Made by a program: the position numbers and the translations under genes. A DNA stretch of 64,000 nt from Brevibacillus sp. (lineage in GTDB: Bacteria; Bacillota; Bacilli; Brevibacillales; Brevibacillaceae), in assembly GCA_017656235.1 (NCBI GenBank), contig JACDOF010000003.1:1-64000 (forward strand), written 5' to 3'. Below the pieces are notes generated by a model. The model saw nothing but the letters and a program-made list of their open reading frames with translations. It had not been told where the DNA came from and searched no databases. The first letter of the stretch is position 1, and every line of letters starts with the position of its first letter. Below are positions 43,361 to 51,117 of this stretch, one piece after another.

Positions 43361-44563
43361 ATGAGAAACACCTGGGAGTTTTACTCCACGGAGAAAATTG
43401 TGTTTGGTAACGGCGCGGTACAACATCTTGATTCGATCCTCACCCGCCTGAAAGCAAAGAACGTGCTGCTGGTGACCGATCCCGGCATCAAGAATGCCGG
43501 GATTGCCGATCGGGTCACGAACATTTTGAGGGATGCCGGGTATCAAACAGCGGTATTTGACAAGGCGGTTCCCGAACCGCCGATCGAAACGGCGCTGGAA
43601 TGCTGGGAGTTTGCCAAAACACAGATGCAAACGGACGCCGTGATTGGTCTTGGCGGCGGCAGCAGCATTGACCTGGCCAAAGTGGTCGCATTGTTGATGG
43701 CACATGGCGGTCATCCGCTCGACTACTACGGCGAAAATCTTGTGCCGGGGCCGATCGCGCCGCTGGTGGCGATCCCGACCACGGCTGGTACCGGGTCAGA
43801 AGTTACCTCGGTGGCCGTCTTGACGGATGTAGCGAATAACCTCAAAATTGGAATTTCCGACAACTATCTCCGTCCGGCCGTTGCCCTGCTCGATCCCGAA
43901 CTGACGGTCGGACTGCCGCCGTACGTGACGGCCTGCTCCGGCATCGACGCCCTTTCTCACGCGGTGGAGGCTTACACGGCGAAACGTTTTTCATACATTC
44001 AAGCCGAGGGCAGCATCCTCTTCCAGGGTTCGATTCCCATCAGCGATGCGCTCGCATTGGAAGCGATTGAATTGATCGCCCGAAATCTGCCATTAGCAGT
44101 GCTGCAGGGAAGCAATCTGGAGGCGCGGTCCAACATGCTGCTCGGCAGCCTCATGGCCGGAATGGCTTTCTCCAATGCAGGCACGGCAGCAGCCCATGCG
44201 CTGGCCTACCCGATCGGTGGACTGGTCAAGTCACCGCACGGGGAAGTAACCGGGCTTTTGCTGCCGTATGTGATGGATTTCAACAAAGAGGTAGAGCAGA
44301 AAAAGATGGCCCGGATCGCTCTTGCCTTCGGTGTCAATCCGGCGGGAGCAAGCGAACGGGAACTGGCTGCGGAAGCGCCCAAAGCGGTGCTGCGGCTTTT
44401 GGAGACTGTTGGACTGCCGACCCGCTTGTCCCAAATCGGGATTACCGCTGATCAGATTCCCGAGATCGCCGAGAAGGCGCTGACGATCTCGCGCCTGGTG
44501 CGGAACAATCCGCGTGTGCCGACGCAGCAGTCCTTTGAAGAACTGCTGCGAAAGGCATTGTAA
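43361..44563 (+). CDS. Iron-containing alcohol dehydrogenase (cluster member)
   Basis: A 400-residue Fe-ADH. GGGSSIDLAKVVALL, TTAGTGSEVTSVAVL, DALSHAVEAY, and AAHALAYPIGGLVKSPHGEV contain the nucleotide and metal sites. It follows the ALDH gene by 19 bp and probably acts with it, interconverting an alcohol and aldehyde form of the substrate or a side product. Confidence 0.93.
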   Translation: MRNTWEFYSTEKIVFGNGAVQHLDSILTRLKAKNVLLVTDPGIKNAGIADRVTNILRDAGYQTAVFDKAVPEPPIETALECWEFAKTQMQTDAVIGLGGGSSIDLAKVVALLMAHGGHPLDYYGENLVPGPIAPLVAIPTTAGTGSEVTSVAVLTDVANNLKIGISDNYLRPAVALLDPELTVGLPPYVTACSGIDALSHAVEAYTAKRFSYIQAEGSILFQGSIPISDALALEAIELIARNLPLAVLQGSNLEARSNMLLGSLMAGMAFSNAGTAAAHALAYPIGGLVKSPHGEVTGLLLPYVMDFNKEVEQKKMARIALAFGVNPAGASERELAAEAPKAVLRLLETVGLPTRLSQIGITADQIPEIAEKALTISRLVRNNPRVPTQQSFEELLRKAL

Positions 44564-44608
44564 GCCGCTGCCTTTACCTACACCACAGGAAGGGAAATGT
44601 GATATTCG

Positions 44609-45610
44609 ATGGCGACGAAAACACCAATCATCGCAATCACGATGGGAGACGCTGCCGGGGTGGGCCCGGAGATTATCATGAAGGCGCTGGCCGATGCGTC
44701 CATCTACGAAAACTGTGCCCCGCTGGTAATCGGGGATGCCAAAATCCTGGAACGGGCCGGGCGGATTGTGGACAGCAAGCTGACGGTACGCACAATTGCG
44801 TCGGTTGACGAAGCGGCTTTTTCGCACGGCACCGTCGACTGCCTCGATCTCGACCTGCTGCCGGCCGACCTGCCGTTTGGGCAGGTCTTGGCGGAGGCGG
44901 GAAATGCTGCGTTTCGCTATCTGGAGAAAGCAATCCAACTGGCCAACGAAGCAAAGATCGACGCCATCTGCACGGCGCCTCTCAACAAGGAAGCCCTGCA
45001 CAAGGCTGGACACATCTATCCTGGTCATACCGAAATCCTGGCTGAACTGACCGGGACCAAAGATTTCTCGATGATGCTCTCCGCTCCCAAATTGAAGGTT
45101 ATCCATGTGACCACCCACGTAGGTCTGATTGACGCGGTCAAGATGATCAACCCTGAGCGGGTATATACCGTGATCAAACTGGCACATGAGACGTTGAAGA
45201 AGGCGGGGTATGAGAATCCACGCATTGCTGTTTGCGGGATCAACCCGCACGCTGGCGAAAACGGACTGTTTGGCTATGGAGAAGAAGAGGAGAAAGTCAT
45301 TCCGGGTGTGCAAAAGGCGCAGGCCGAAGGAATCAACGTGGTTGGCCCGCTGCCTGCCGATACGCTGTTTTTCCGCACGACGCGCGGCGATTTTGACATC
45401 GTCGTGGCCATGTATCACGATCAGGGACACGGCCCGGTCAAGGTGTTGGGCCTGGAAGCCGGCGTCAACATCACAGTGGGTCTGCCGATCATCCGCACCA
45501 GCGTCGATCACGGGACGGCCTTTGACATCGCTGGAAAAGGCATCGCCGATGAGCTCAGCCTGAAAGAAGCGATTCGCCAGGCGATTGAATTGGCTCCCAA
45601 ACGCGCTTAG
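44609..45610 (+). CDS. PdxA2-type 4-phospho-threonate/erythronate dehydrogenase
   Basis: A 333-residue PdxA-superfamily enzyme, ITMGDAAGVGPEI at the N-terminus, TAPLNKEALHKAGHIYPGHTEIL, VTTHVGLIDAV, CGINPHAGENGLFG and MYHDQGHGPVKVLG with the metal-binding His residues. Because it sits in an operon with a DUF1537 kinase and a TRAP importer rather than with B6 genes, it is most likely the PdxA2 paralogue that oxidatively decarboxylates a 4-phospho-aldonate to dihydroxyacetone phosphate. True PdxA of vitamin B6 synthesis is less likely. Confidence 0.9.
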   Translation: MATKTPIIAITMGDAAGVGPEIIMKALADASIYENCAPLVIGDAKILERAGRIVDSKLTVRTIASVDEAAFSHGTVDCLDLDLLPADLPFGQVLAEAGNAAFRYLEKAIQLANEAKIDAICTAPLNKEALHKAGHIYPGHTEILAELTGTKDFSMMLSAPKLKVIHVTTHVGLIDAVKMINPERVYTVIKLAHETLKKAGYENPRIAVCGINPHAGENGLFGYGEEEEKVIPGVQKAQAEGINVVGPLPADTLFFRTTRGDFDIVVAMYHDQGHGPVKVLGLEAGVNITVGLPIIRTSVDHGTAFDIAGKGIADELSLKEAIRQAIELAPKRA

Positions 45611-45621
45611 AATGGACAGAT

Positions 45622-45656
45622 AGGGGCAGCAGAACGGAGAGGCTGTCCCTTTTTTC
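45622..45656 (+). terminator. Terminator-like hairpin before the hydroxyacid dehydrogenase gene
   Basis: AGGGGCAGC (45622-45630) pairs with GCTGTCCCT (45642-45650), followed by T6. Some transcription may stop here, so the next gene could be partly independent. Confidence 0.82.
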
Positions 45657-45700
45657 CTAGCTGGCAGGATGCTCAATCAGGTAGTAGGAGGTCGAATACT

Positions 45701-46684
45701 GTGCAAAAACCAAAGATTGTGGTCACCCGTCGGCTGCCGGAAGAAGCGCTTCACCTGCTGCGCGAGGAGGCCAGCTTGTACGTGTGGGAGAGTGAGACAG
45801 AGCCGATACCGCGTGATGTGCTGTTAAAAGAGGTGAGCGACGCAGCCGGCATTGTGACCAATGTGGCCGATCCAATCGATCGGGAGGTGTTTGACCATGC
45901 TCCTGCGCTGAAAGTGGTCAGCACAATGGCAGTTGGGTATGACAACATTGACATCCAAACCGCTACCGAGCGGAAAATTCCCGTCGGTCATACGCCGGGA
46001 GTTTTAAGCGAGACGACAGCCGACCTCACCTTTGCCCTGTTGATGGCAACAGCTCGCCGCATCGTCGAAGCGGACCGGTTTGTCAGAGAAGGGAAATGGA
46101 AGAGCTGGGGACCGATGCTGCTAACTGGCCCCGATGTGTACGGCGCGACGATCGGCATTATCGGGATGGGCCGGATCGGGGAGGCAGTAGCCCGACGAGC
46201 CAGTGGTTTTGCCATGAAGATTCTTTACCATAACCGCAACCGGCGTCCGGAGGTGGAACAGGCGTTGGGAGCGGAGTACCGATCGCTGGACGAACTGTTG
46301 ACGGAGTCTGATTATGTGGTGCTGATGGCACCGGCTACACCGCAAACGTACCGGATGATCGGAGCCAGAGAACTGTCGCTGATGAAAAAGAGCGCGGTGT
46401 TGATCAACAGTTCGCGGGGAACCAACGTAGATGAACAGGCGCTTTACCAGGCACTCAAGGAGAAACGGATCTGGGCGGCAGGTCTGGATGTGTTTGAACA
46501 AGAACCAATCGGCGCTGATCATCCGCTGCTGACGCTGGATAATGTGGTTGTCCTGCCTCACATTGGCAGCGCCAGCATCGCAACCCGTACCAAAATGGCG
46601 GTGATCGCCGCGCAGAACGCCTTGGCCGGGATCAAGGGAGAACCCCTGCTCCACACGGTAAATCCGGAAGTATATGAGGGGTAA
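45701..46684 (+). CDS. D-2-hydroxyacid dehydrogenase (glyoxylate/hydroxypyruvate reductase type)
   Basis: A 327-residue enzyme. The Rossmann motif GATIGIIGMGRIGEAVARRA, and catalytic Arg (INSSRGTNVDEQAL), Glu (DVFEQEP) and His (LPHIGSAS) are all present. It resembles glyoxylate reductase or glycerate dehydrogenase. GTG 45701 follows TAGGAGG by 8 bp. It is the last gene of the catabolic cluster and could recycle glyoxylate, hydroxypyruvate or the 2-keto form of the imported acid. Confidence 0.93.
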   Translation: MQKPKIVVTRRLPEEALHLLREEASLYVWESETEPIPRDVLLKEVSDAAGIVTNVADPIDREVFDHAPALKVVSTMAVGYDNIDIQTATERKIPVGHTPGVLSETTADLTFALLMATARRIVEADRFVREGKWKSWGPMLLTGPDVYGATIGIIGMGRIGEAVARRASGFAMKILYHNRNRRPEVEQALGAEYRSLDELLTESDYVVLMAPATPQTYRMIGARELSLMKKSAVLINSSRGTNVDEQALYQALKEKRIWAAGLDVFEQEPIGADHPLLTLDNVVVLPHIGSASIATRTKMAVIAAQNALAGIKGEPLLHTVNPEVYEG

Positions 46685-46748
46685 AGAAAGAGAAGCGAAC
46701 GGGGCGGAGGCGGCAGGGAGCTGGATGCGGAAGGAGAAAGGCAACGGT

Positions 46749-47201
46749 TCAGGAGCTGCGGCCGCCCGGCTTCCTGCCTCGCGCTGTGGCAAGCGATGCC
46801 TTGTGCTCCTGCCGCTTTTCCTTGATCAGCATCCAGGCAAGACGCATGTGGCGCAGCAGCTCTTCCTGCTCTTCTGCGGACAGCTCCAGCGGATCGCCGC
46901 CGAAGTAGAGGACAGGCGCTTCGCTGATAATCGCCTGCAGATCGCGTGAACCAGCAGGAGAGCCGTCTGCTTGCGGTTCGCCGGCTGTAAGCGGATGGGG
47001 CACGTCAGTGCGTCCCAGCAGATAATCGATGGACGTGCCGAAAAAGTCGGCCAGTTTTTGCAGCGTTTCGTAGTCAGCCTGATTGTCGTCCGTCTCGTAG
47101 CGGGCATACGTGGAACGATTCAGTCCGACTCGGCTGGCCAGTTCCTGCTGAGATAGTCCCTGTTGTTTTCGCAATTGTTTCAGGCGTGTTCCAAACGTCA
47201 T
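46749..47201 (-). CDS. XRE-family regulator with a long acidic tail
   Basis: A 150-residue protein. The N-terminal 65 residues are an XRE helix-turn-helix: RLKQLRKQQGLSQQELASRVG, LNRSTYARYE, and LADFFGTSIDYLLGRTD. The C-terminal tail (about 66-150) holds an acidic stretch with LSAEEQEELLRHMRLAWMLIKEKR, seen in repressors that control their own gene. ATG 47201 follows GGGAGG by 7 bp. Divergent from the second XRE gene; an inverted repeat lies in its own promoter. Confidence 0.88.
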   Translation of the reverse strand: MTFGTRLKQLRKQQGLSQQELASRVGLNRSTYARYETDDNQADYETLQKLADFFGTSIDYLLGRTDVPHPLTAGEPQADGSPAGSRDLQAIISEAPVLYFGGDPLELSAEEQEELLRHMRLAWMLIKEKRQEHKASLATARGRKPGGRSS

Positions 47202-47221
47202 ACCACGACCTCCCGGAATCT

Positions 47222-47250
47222 ATTATAGGTGACAAAAAATCACATTGAAA
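47222..47250 (-). promoter_or_regulatory. Promoter of the 46749 XRE gene with embedded operator
   Basis: On the minus strand -35 TTCAAT and -10 TATAAT (47227-47222) are about 16 bp apart. The spacer is filled by GTGATTTTTTGTCAC (47243-47229), an inverted repeat GTGA/TCAC. A repressor bound there would cover the promoter. Confidence 0.55.
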
Positions 47251-47279
47251 GCTGTGTTCGTTCTGATCACAAAATCTTG

Positions 47280-47309
47280 TTGAAATGTGCCAAAAAGTAA
47301 CTGTATACT
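47280..47309 (+). promoter_or_regulatory. Promoter of the XRE-M3 gene pair
   Basis: -35 TTGAAA at 47280-47285, an 18-bp spacer and -10 TATACT at 47304-47309, 33 bp before the start codon. A TGATCACAAAATC word resembling the half-sites near 47229 lies just upstream, at 47264. Confidence 0.55.
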
Positions 47310-47341
47310 TTTGGTGTAGTTGGAGGGAAGAGGGGGTTGAA

Positions 47342-47623
47342 ATGAAGGAGCATCGCTGGTTGGAAGAGTTGCGCAAGCAAAAGCGGCTGACGCAGGCAGA
47401 AATCGCGAAACGCTCAAACATTGATCGCACATACTACACCAAGATCGAACGAGGACGGATACCGAGTGTGCGGGTAGCCAAGCGGATCGCTGCCGTATTG
47501 GGATTTGAGTGGGTTCTTTTTTTTGAATCTTGTTGTGATCATTTATCACAGGACAATCAAGAAGAGACACAGACGAGCACAAGCAGGCAGATAAAGGAGA
47601 GAGCGAGATGCAAAAAACAGTAA
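47342..47623 (+). CDS. Small XRE-family regulator
   Basis: A 93-residue protein. Residues 1-60 are an XRE domain: WLEELRKQKRLTQAEIAKRSNID, RTYYTKIERGRIPSVRVAKRIA. The C-terminal 30 residues are polar. ATG 47342 follows GAAGAGGGGG. The 3' end overlaps the next gene by 16 bp (47608-47623), so translation of the two is probably coupled, as in HTH-peptidase pairs of the ImmR-ImmA kind. Confidence 0.85.
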   Translation: MKEHRWLEELRKQKRLTQAEIAKRSNIDRTYYTKIERGRIPSVRVAKRIAAVLGFEWVLFFESCCDHLSQDNQEETQTSTSRQIKERARCKKQ

Positions 47624-48870
47624 CCCACCTGGAGTCAGAGGCGGAAAGCCTTGCTCAGGAAGGCACTCGAGCCTGGGCGGAACTGTACGACCTGGTGGTG
47701 AGGCAGATGCGGGTTCCCCTCGTGCAGGGAGGAAGTGAGGTGCAGCTGACGATTGAGGAAGCGAGCGGCCTGCTCCGGCATGGCCATCCATCCGTCAGAG
47801 CGGAGTTGACCGGAATCTGGGAGCATGTTTGGACAAAAGAGGCCGAACTGTACGCCTATATTTTGAATCAGTTGAGCGGCCTGCGCCTGGCTTTGTACCG
47901 GGAACGTGGATGGGATTTTATCCTGCATGAGCCGCTGAGGCAAAACCGCCTTTCCGTTCTAACCCTGCAGGCGATGTGGACAGCGATAGAAGGAAGTATC
48001 GCGCAGCTGGTTCCTTTCCTGGAGCGAAGGGCAAGACTGCTCTGCAAAAAACAGCTTGACTGGCACGATGTGTGGTGGCCGGTTGGACGCATGCATCGGC
48101 TGATCTCTCCGCAAGAAGCTCTGATCACCCTGATGGAGGAGGCAGAGGCATCCTCTCCTGTGCTGGCCGCTTTTGCCGCTCGCGCTGTTCACTTGCCGGA
48201 GCGGTTCGATACCGCCTGTACACTGTCCGAGATGGCCGCCGAGATTGGACAGGCCTTTCTTCAATTCCTGCGGCAGGAAGAGTCGGACAGTGCAATGATC
48301 AAACCGATGGCGGGGAAAACACATGCAGAGGGGATGATGACCGCTTTTTTGGGACAGATGCTGGCCGATTTGCTTGCGAACAGGGCTGCTTCACAAGAAG
48401 AGAGACTCGCCATACTGGAGGATAAGCTGCAGCAGACCGTCCATCATTTGATGACCCTGCATGCCCGTTTTTTGTTTGAACTGCGATTCTACAAACAGCG
48501 CAAACGAGCTCCTGTCTGTGCGGAGGCCCTGAACGAACTGATGCTGCAGGCGCAGAAGTTCGCCTTTGGCCGGGCGCTTGATCGTTATTATCCGTATGAT
48601 TGGGCTTCTGACAGGGGATTTTATCGTCCGTTGGAACCATTCTGCCATTTTCCGCAGACCTTTCGCTATCTGGTTGGCGTTTGGCTCTACCAGCAGGGGA
48701 TGGCCGGCGGTCCCTCCTTTGAAGAGCGAGTGATACAGTTTGTGCGAACAGAGGAGCCGCTCACGATGGAGCAGCGAGCGGCCCGCATTTTGACGATTGA
48801 TCTGACCAGCTCCCTCTTCTGGAAGCAGGCCGTGGATGCGGCGCTGGCTGGTCTGAATGTCTGCCTCTAA
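47608..48870 (+). CDS. M3-peptidase-like pseudoenzyme (no HExxH)
   Basis: A 420-residue helical protein with the outline of oligoendopeptidase F (M3). The N-terminal part matches the family pattern (for example LYRERGWDFILHEPLRQNRLS and WTAIEGSIAQLVPFLERRARLL, then LDWHDVWWPVG), and the C-terminal part does too (AFLGQMLADLLANRAASQEERLAILE, FGRALDRYYPYDWASDRGFY, FPQTFRYLVGVWLYQQG). Active PepF proteins are near 600 residues; here the segment with TLAHE(L/F)GH and the third zinc ligand is missing, and no HExxH occurs. The frame is intact and well expressed (GAGAGCGAG upstream). I infer a non-catalytic binding protein working with the overlapping XRE regulator. Confidence 0.7.
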   Translation: MQKTVTHLESEAESLAQEGTRAWAELYDLVVRQMRVPLVQGGSEVQLTIEEASGLLRHGHPSVRAELTGIWEHVWTKEAELYAYILNQLSGLRLALYRERGWDFILHEPLRQNRLSVLTLQAMWTAIEGSIAQLVPFLERRARLLCKKQLDWHDVWWPVGRMHRLISPQEALITLMEEAEASSPVLAAFAARAVHLPERFDTACTLSEMAAEIGQAFLQFLRQEESDSAMIKPMAGKTHAEGMMTAFLGQMLADLLANRAASQEERLAILEDKLQQTVHHLMTLHARFLFELRFYKQRKRAPVCAEALNELMLQAQKFAFGRALDRYYPYDWASDRGFYRPLEPFCHFPQTFRYLVGVWLYQQGMAGGPSFEERVIQFVRTEEPLTMEQRAARILTIDLTSSLFWKQAVDAALAGLNVCL

Positions 48871-48873
48871 AGG

Positions 48874-49619
48874 TCACATCGTCTGCGTTTTTGCACGCTG
48901 TTTTCGCTGGCGGTAGTCGGAGAGGACAAACGGTGCGTAGAGCAGGTAAAAGAAGAGTACGGCCACTCCTTCCAGAGAGAGGATGTACCAGGGATGAGGC
49001 CCCAGAAAATCAATGAGGCTGGAGGTAGCCGGTTTCCGGGCGATGAACATGTAATTGCCGCCGGTCAGGCCGTTGACAAGAGCGACAAGCGGCAGGAGCA
49101 GATTCAGAAAGGCGAGTGCCTTCCAAATGGAGCGAACCGTCGGCCGAAATCGCTCTACCCAGGTTAGATACAGACAGGCCCAGACAATCCCGGCGTGGCG
49201 AGAAAGAAATGGAAAAAGCGGAAATGCGGAAAGGGATAATACAGTTCCGGGGTAAGCAACGCCTGGACTGCGCCGCCAACGCCGGCAAAGTACAGCACCT
49301 CGTAGAGATGCGCGTTTCTGGTGAGCAGAACGACGACGGAGAGCAGCAGGGTGATGCTGCACAGATGAAGCGGAAGCGCGTAGGCTGCATGCCAGCCGGA
49401 TGAGGTGAGGTACCAGAGTTGTAGCGCACCTTCGCATGCCAATAGAAGAGCAGCCAATGCGCGGCGTACCATCTTGCTGTGCCGCTCCAGCCTTAAAACT
49501 TCCCGTTTCGCGTACAAAAACCACAGGAAGGCCGCCACCAGAGCAAGAGCGCTCAGGTGGGAAACGGAGAACATGCGAAACGGTTCATCAACCTGTGAAG
49601 CAGCAAAGAACCATGGCAC
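48874..49619 (-). pseudogene. TIGR02206 (YwaF-like) membrane protein gene, frameshifted
   Basis: Two minus-strand frames together rebuild one protein of about 245 residues with six to seven membrane helices. The first frame (GTG 49619, GGGGGGG upstream) runs to FPHFRFFHFFLAT; the second continues HAGIVWACLYLTWVERFRPTV... to a stop at 48874. The join is near 49198, where one missing base explains the shift. TIGR02206 proteins are integral membrane proteins of unknown function. Either the gene is inactivated or the base was lost in sequencing or assembly. Confidence 0.82.
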
Positions 49620-49704
49620 GTGAACCCCCCCATTAACACAAAACAGGATCTGATCATGTTAATTGTACATGTATTTTCCAAATAAGGGGAGGGATAAGAG
49701 ATAA

Positions 49705-49732
49705 TTGATAATGATTTTCGAAATCATTGACA
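49705..49732 (+). promoter_or_regulatory. Fur box of the second siderophore ATPase gene
   Basis: TTGATAATGATTTTCGAAATCATTGACA includes the inverted repeat AATGATTT-TCG-AAATCATT. Its right end overlaps a -35 TTGACA (49727-49732), with -10 TACACT at 49751-49756 after 18 bp, so bound Fur would cover the promoter. Confidence 0.8.
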
Positions 49733-49890
49733 GGATGTTGTACTTCCCATTACACTGATATTGCGGAGGGTAGTAAAGAAGTATCCGTTCGTGATACAGA
49801 TGAATACCCATGACACTGATCGGCAATAGGATGTACGTCCGCATTTGACGGGACTAAGAGTCGGAACATGATGAAGGGAGTATCGGCCTG

Positions 49891-50703
49891 ATGTGTGCAT
49901 TGGAAACAAGAGAGGTAACCCTGTCCTACGATGATGCTGTCGTTATTGAAAAGTTAAATCTAACCATTCCCAAAAAGCAGATTACCGTATTTATCGGCAG
50001 TAATGGGTGCGGCAAGTCGACGCTGCTGCGTTCGTTGGCCCGTCTGTTGAAACCGGCAGGAGGAAGTGTTTTGATCGACGGTCAGGAGATTGCCAAACTG
50101 CCTACCCGGGAAGTAGCCAAACGGCTGGCCATTCTGCCGCAGGGACCAACCGCACCGGAAGGGATGACTGTGCTGCAGTTGGTCAAACAGGGGCGTTATC
50201 CATACCAGAACTGGCTTTCGCAGTGGTCGAAACGGGATGAGGAGGCGGTCCGCAAGGCATTGGATGCGACCGGTATGACTGCCTTAGCCGACCGGACTGT
50301 CGATTCGCTCTCGGGAGGACAGCGGCAGCGCGCCTGGATAGCGATGACGCTGGCTCAGGAGACGGAGACGATCCTGCTTGATGAACCGACCACCTATCTG
50401 GACATGACGCACCAGATTGAAATTCTGGACCTCCTGTACGAACTGAACCAAACGGAGCAGCGGACGATCGTGATGGTATTGCACGATCTTAACCTGGCCT
50501 GCCGTTATGCCCATCACATTGTTGCTGTACACAATCGCAATGTCTATGCCCAGGGGACCCCGGAAGAGATCGTCACGGAAGCGATGGTTCGCGAGGTGTT
50601 CCGGCTTGACTGCCAGATTACCACTGATCCGCTTTACGGGACGCCGCTCTGCATTCCATACAGTAAAGGAAGAGATGTCCGGGCAGCGTACGCGTTCGCG
50701 TGA
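49891..50703 (+). CDS. Orphan iron-siderophore ABC ATP-binding protein
   Basis: A 270-residue FecE/YusV-type ATPase. Walker [10 protein letters not shown] is at residues 36-44, the signature LSGGQRQR at 140-147, Walker B ILLDEP at 161-166, then [17 protein letters not shown] 49891 follows GAAGGGAG with long spacing. No permease or binding protein is adjacent; in Bacillus a single ATPase of this kind (YusV) serves several siderophore permeases, and this gene may do the same. It is very similar to the ATPase at 2978. Confidence 0.92.
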   Translation: MCALETREVTLSYDDAVVIEKLNLTIPKKQITVFIGSNGCGKSTLLRSLARLLKPAGGSVLIDGQEIAKLPTREVAKRLAILPQGPTAPEGMTVLQLVKQGRYPYQNWLSQWSKRDEEAVRKALDATGMTALADRTVDSLSGGQRQRAWIAMTLAQETETILLDEPTTYLDMTHQIEILDLLYELNQTEQRTIVMVLHDLNLACRYAHHIVAVHNRNVYAQGTPEEIVTEAMVREVFRLDCQITTDPLYGTPLCIPYSKGRDVRAAYAFA

Positions 50704-50861
50704 TTCAGCGGTAAAGTGGTTGCAGGTGGTTTTTCCACGATTTCCCATGGGGCAGACAGGTCAATTTTTTTAAACATTCTGTGATTCTTGTTGAAATCAA
50801 GGAGGAGCAGAGGTATACTACATCTGAATTCGAAAAATCTGCCAAATATTGCTGTTGCTTC

Positions 50862-50947
50862 GATAAGGGCAAACCTGTCGAAAGGCAGGGACGCAAAGCT
50901 GCGGGTCTAAGGTTCAAATGGAACTATGACAGCCGGGTTGCCGACTA
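50862..50947 (+). promoter_or_regulatory. Cyclic di-GMP-I (GEMM) riboswitch
   Basis: The conserved GEMM core is clear: GGGCAAACC, GGACGCAAAGC followed by GGGTCTAAGG, and ATGACAGCCGGGTTGCC with the P1 closing pairs. A GNRA-like GAAA loop (CTGTCGAAAGGCAG) forms P2. It lies in the leader of the chemoreceptor gene, followed by a hairpin (GCAAATG/CATTTGC, 50948-50976) and an intrinsic terminator, so ligand binding should decide readthrough into that gene. Confidence 0.93.
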
Positions 50948-50989
50948 GCAAATGGGATCATCGGATCAGCATTTGCCGCTCAGGTGACG

Positions 50990-51021
50990 AAGGCTATTCC
51001 TGTTAAAGGGGTAGCTTTTTT
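50990..51021 (+). terminator. Riboswitch expression-platform terminator
   Basis: GCTATTCC (50993-51000) pairs with GGGGTAGC (51008-51015) around TGTTAAA, followed by T6. It lies between the GEMM aptamer and the chemoreceptor start. Confidence 0.85.
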
Positions 51022-51117
51022 GTTTTGAACAAAAACGCACAGAAGAAGGTCGCATGTCACACAAACCAGACAGACACACCTACTGACGAACAACAGATCG
51101 TGGGAGGGGAACCAACT

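Noticed and set aside
42091-43371. Long minus-strand frame opposite the aldehyde dehydrogenase gene
   Set aside because: Shadow of a conserved plus-strand gene with all ALDH motifs.
44609-45610. Vitamin B6 biosynthetic PdxA
   Set aside because: Context with a DUF1537 kinase and TRAP transporter argues for the PdxA2 catabolic paralogue; sequence alone cannot exclude PdxA.
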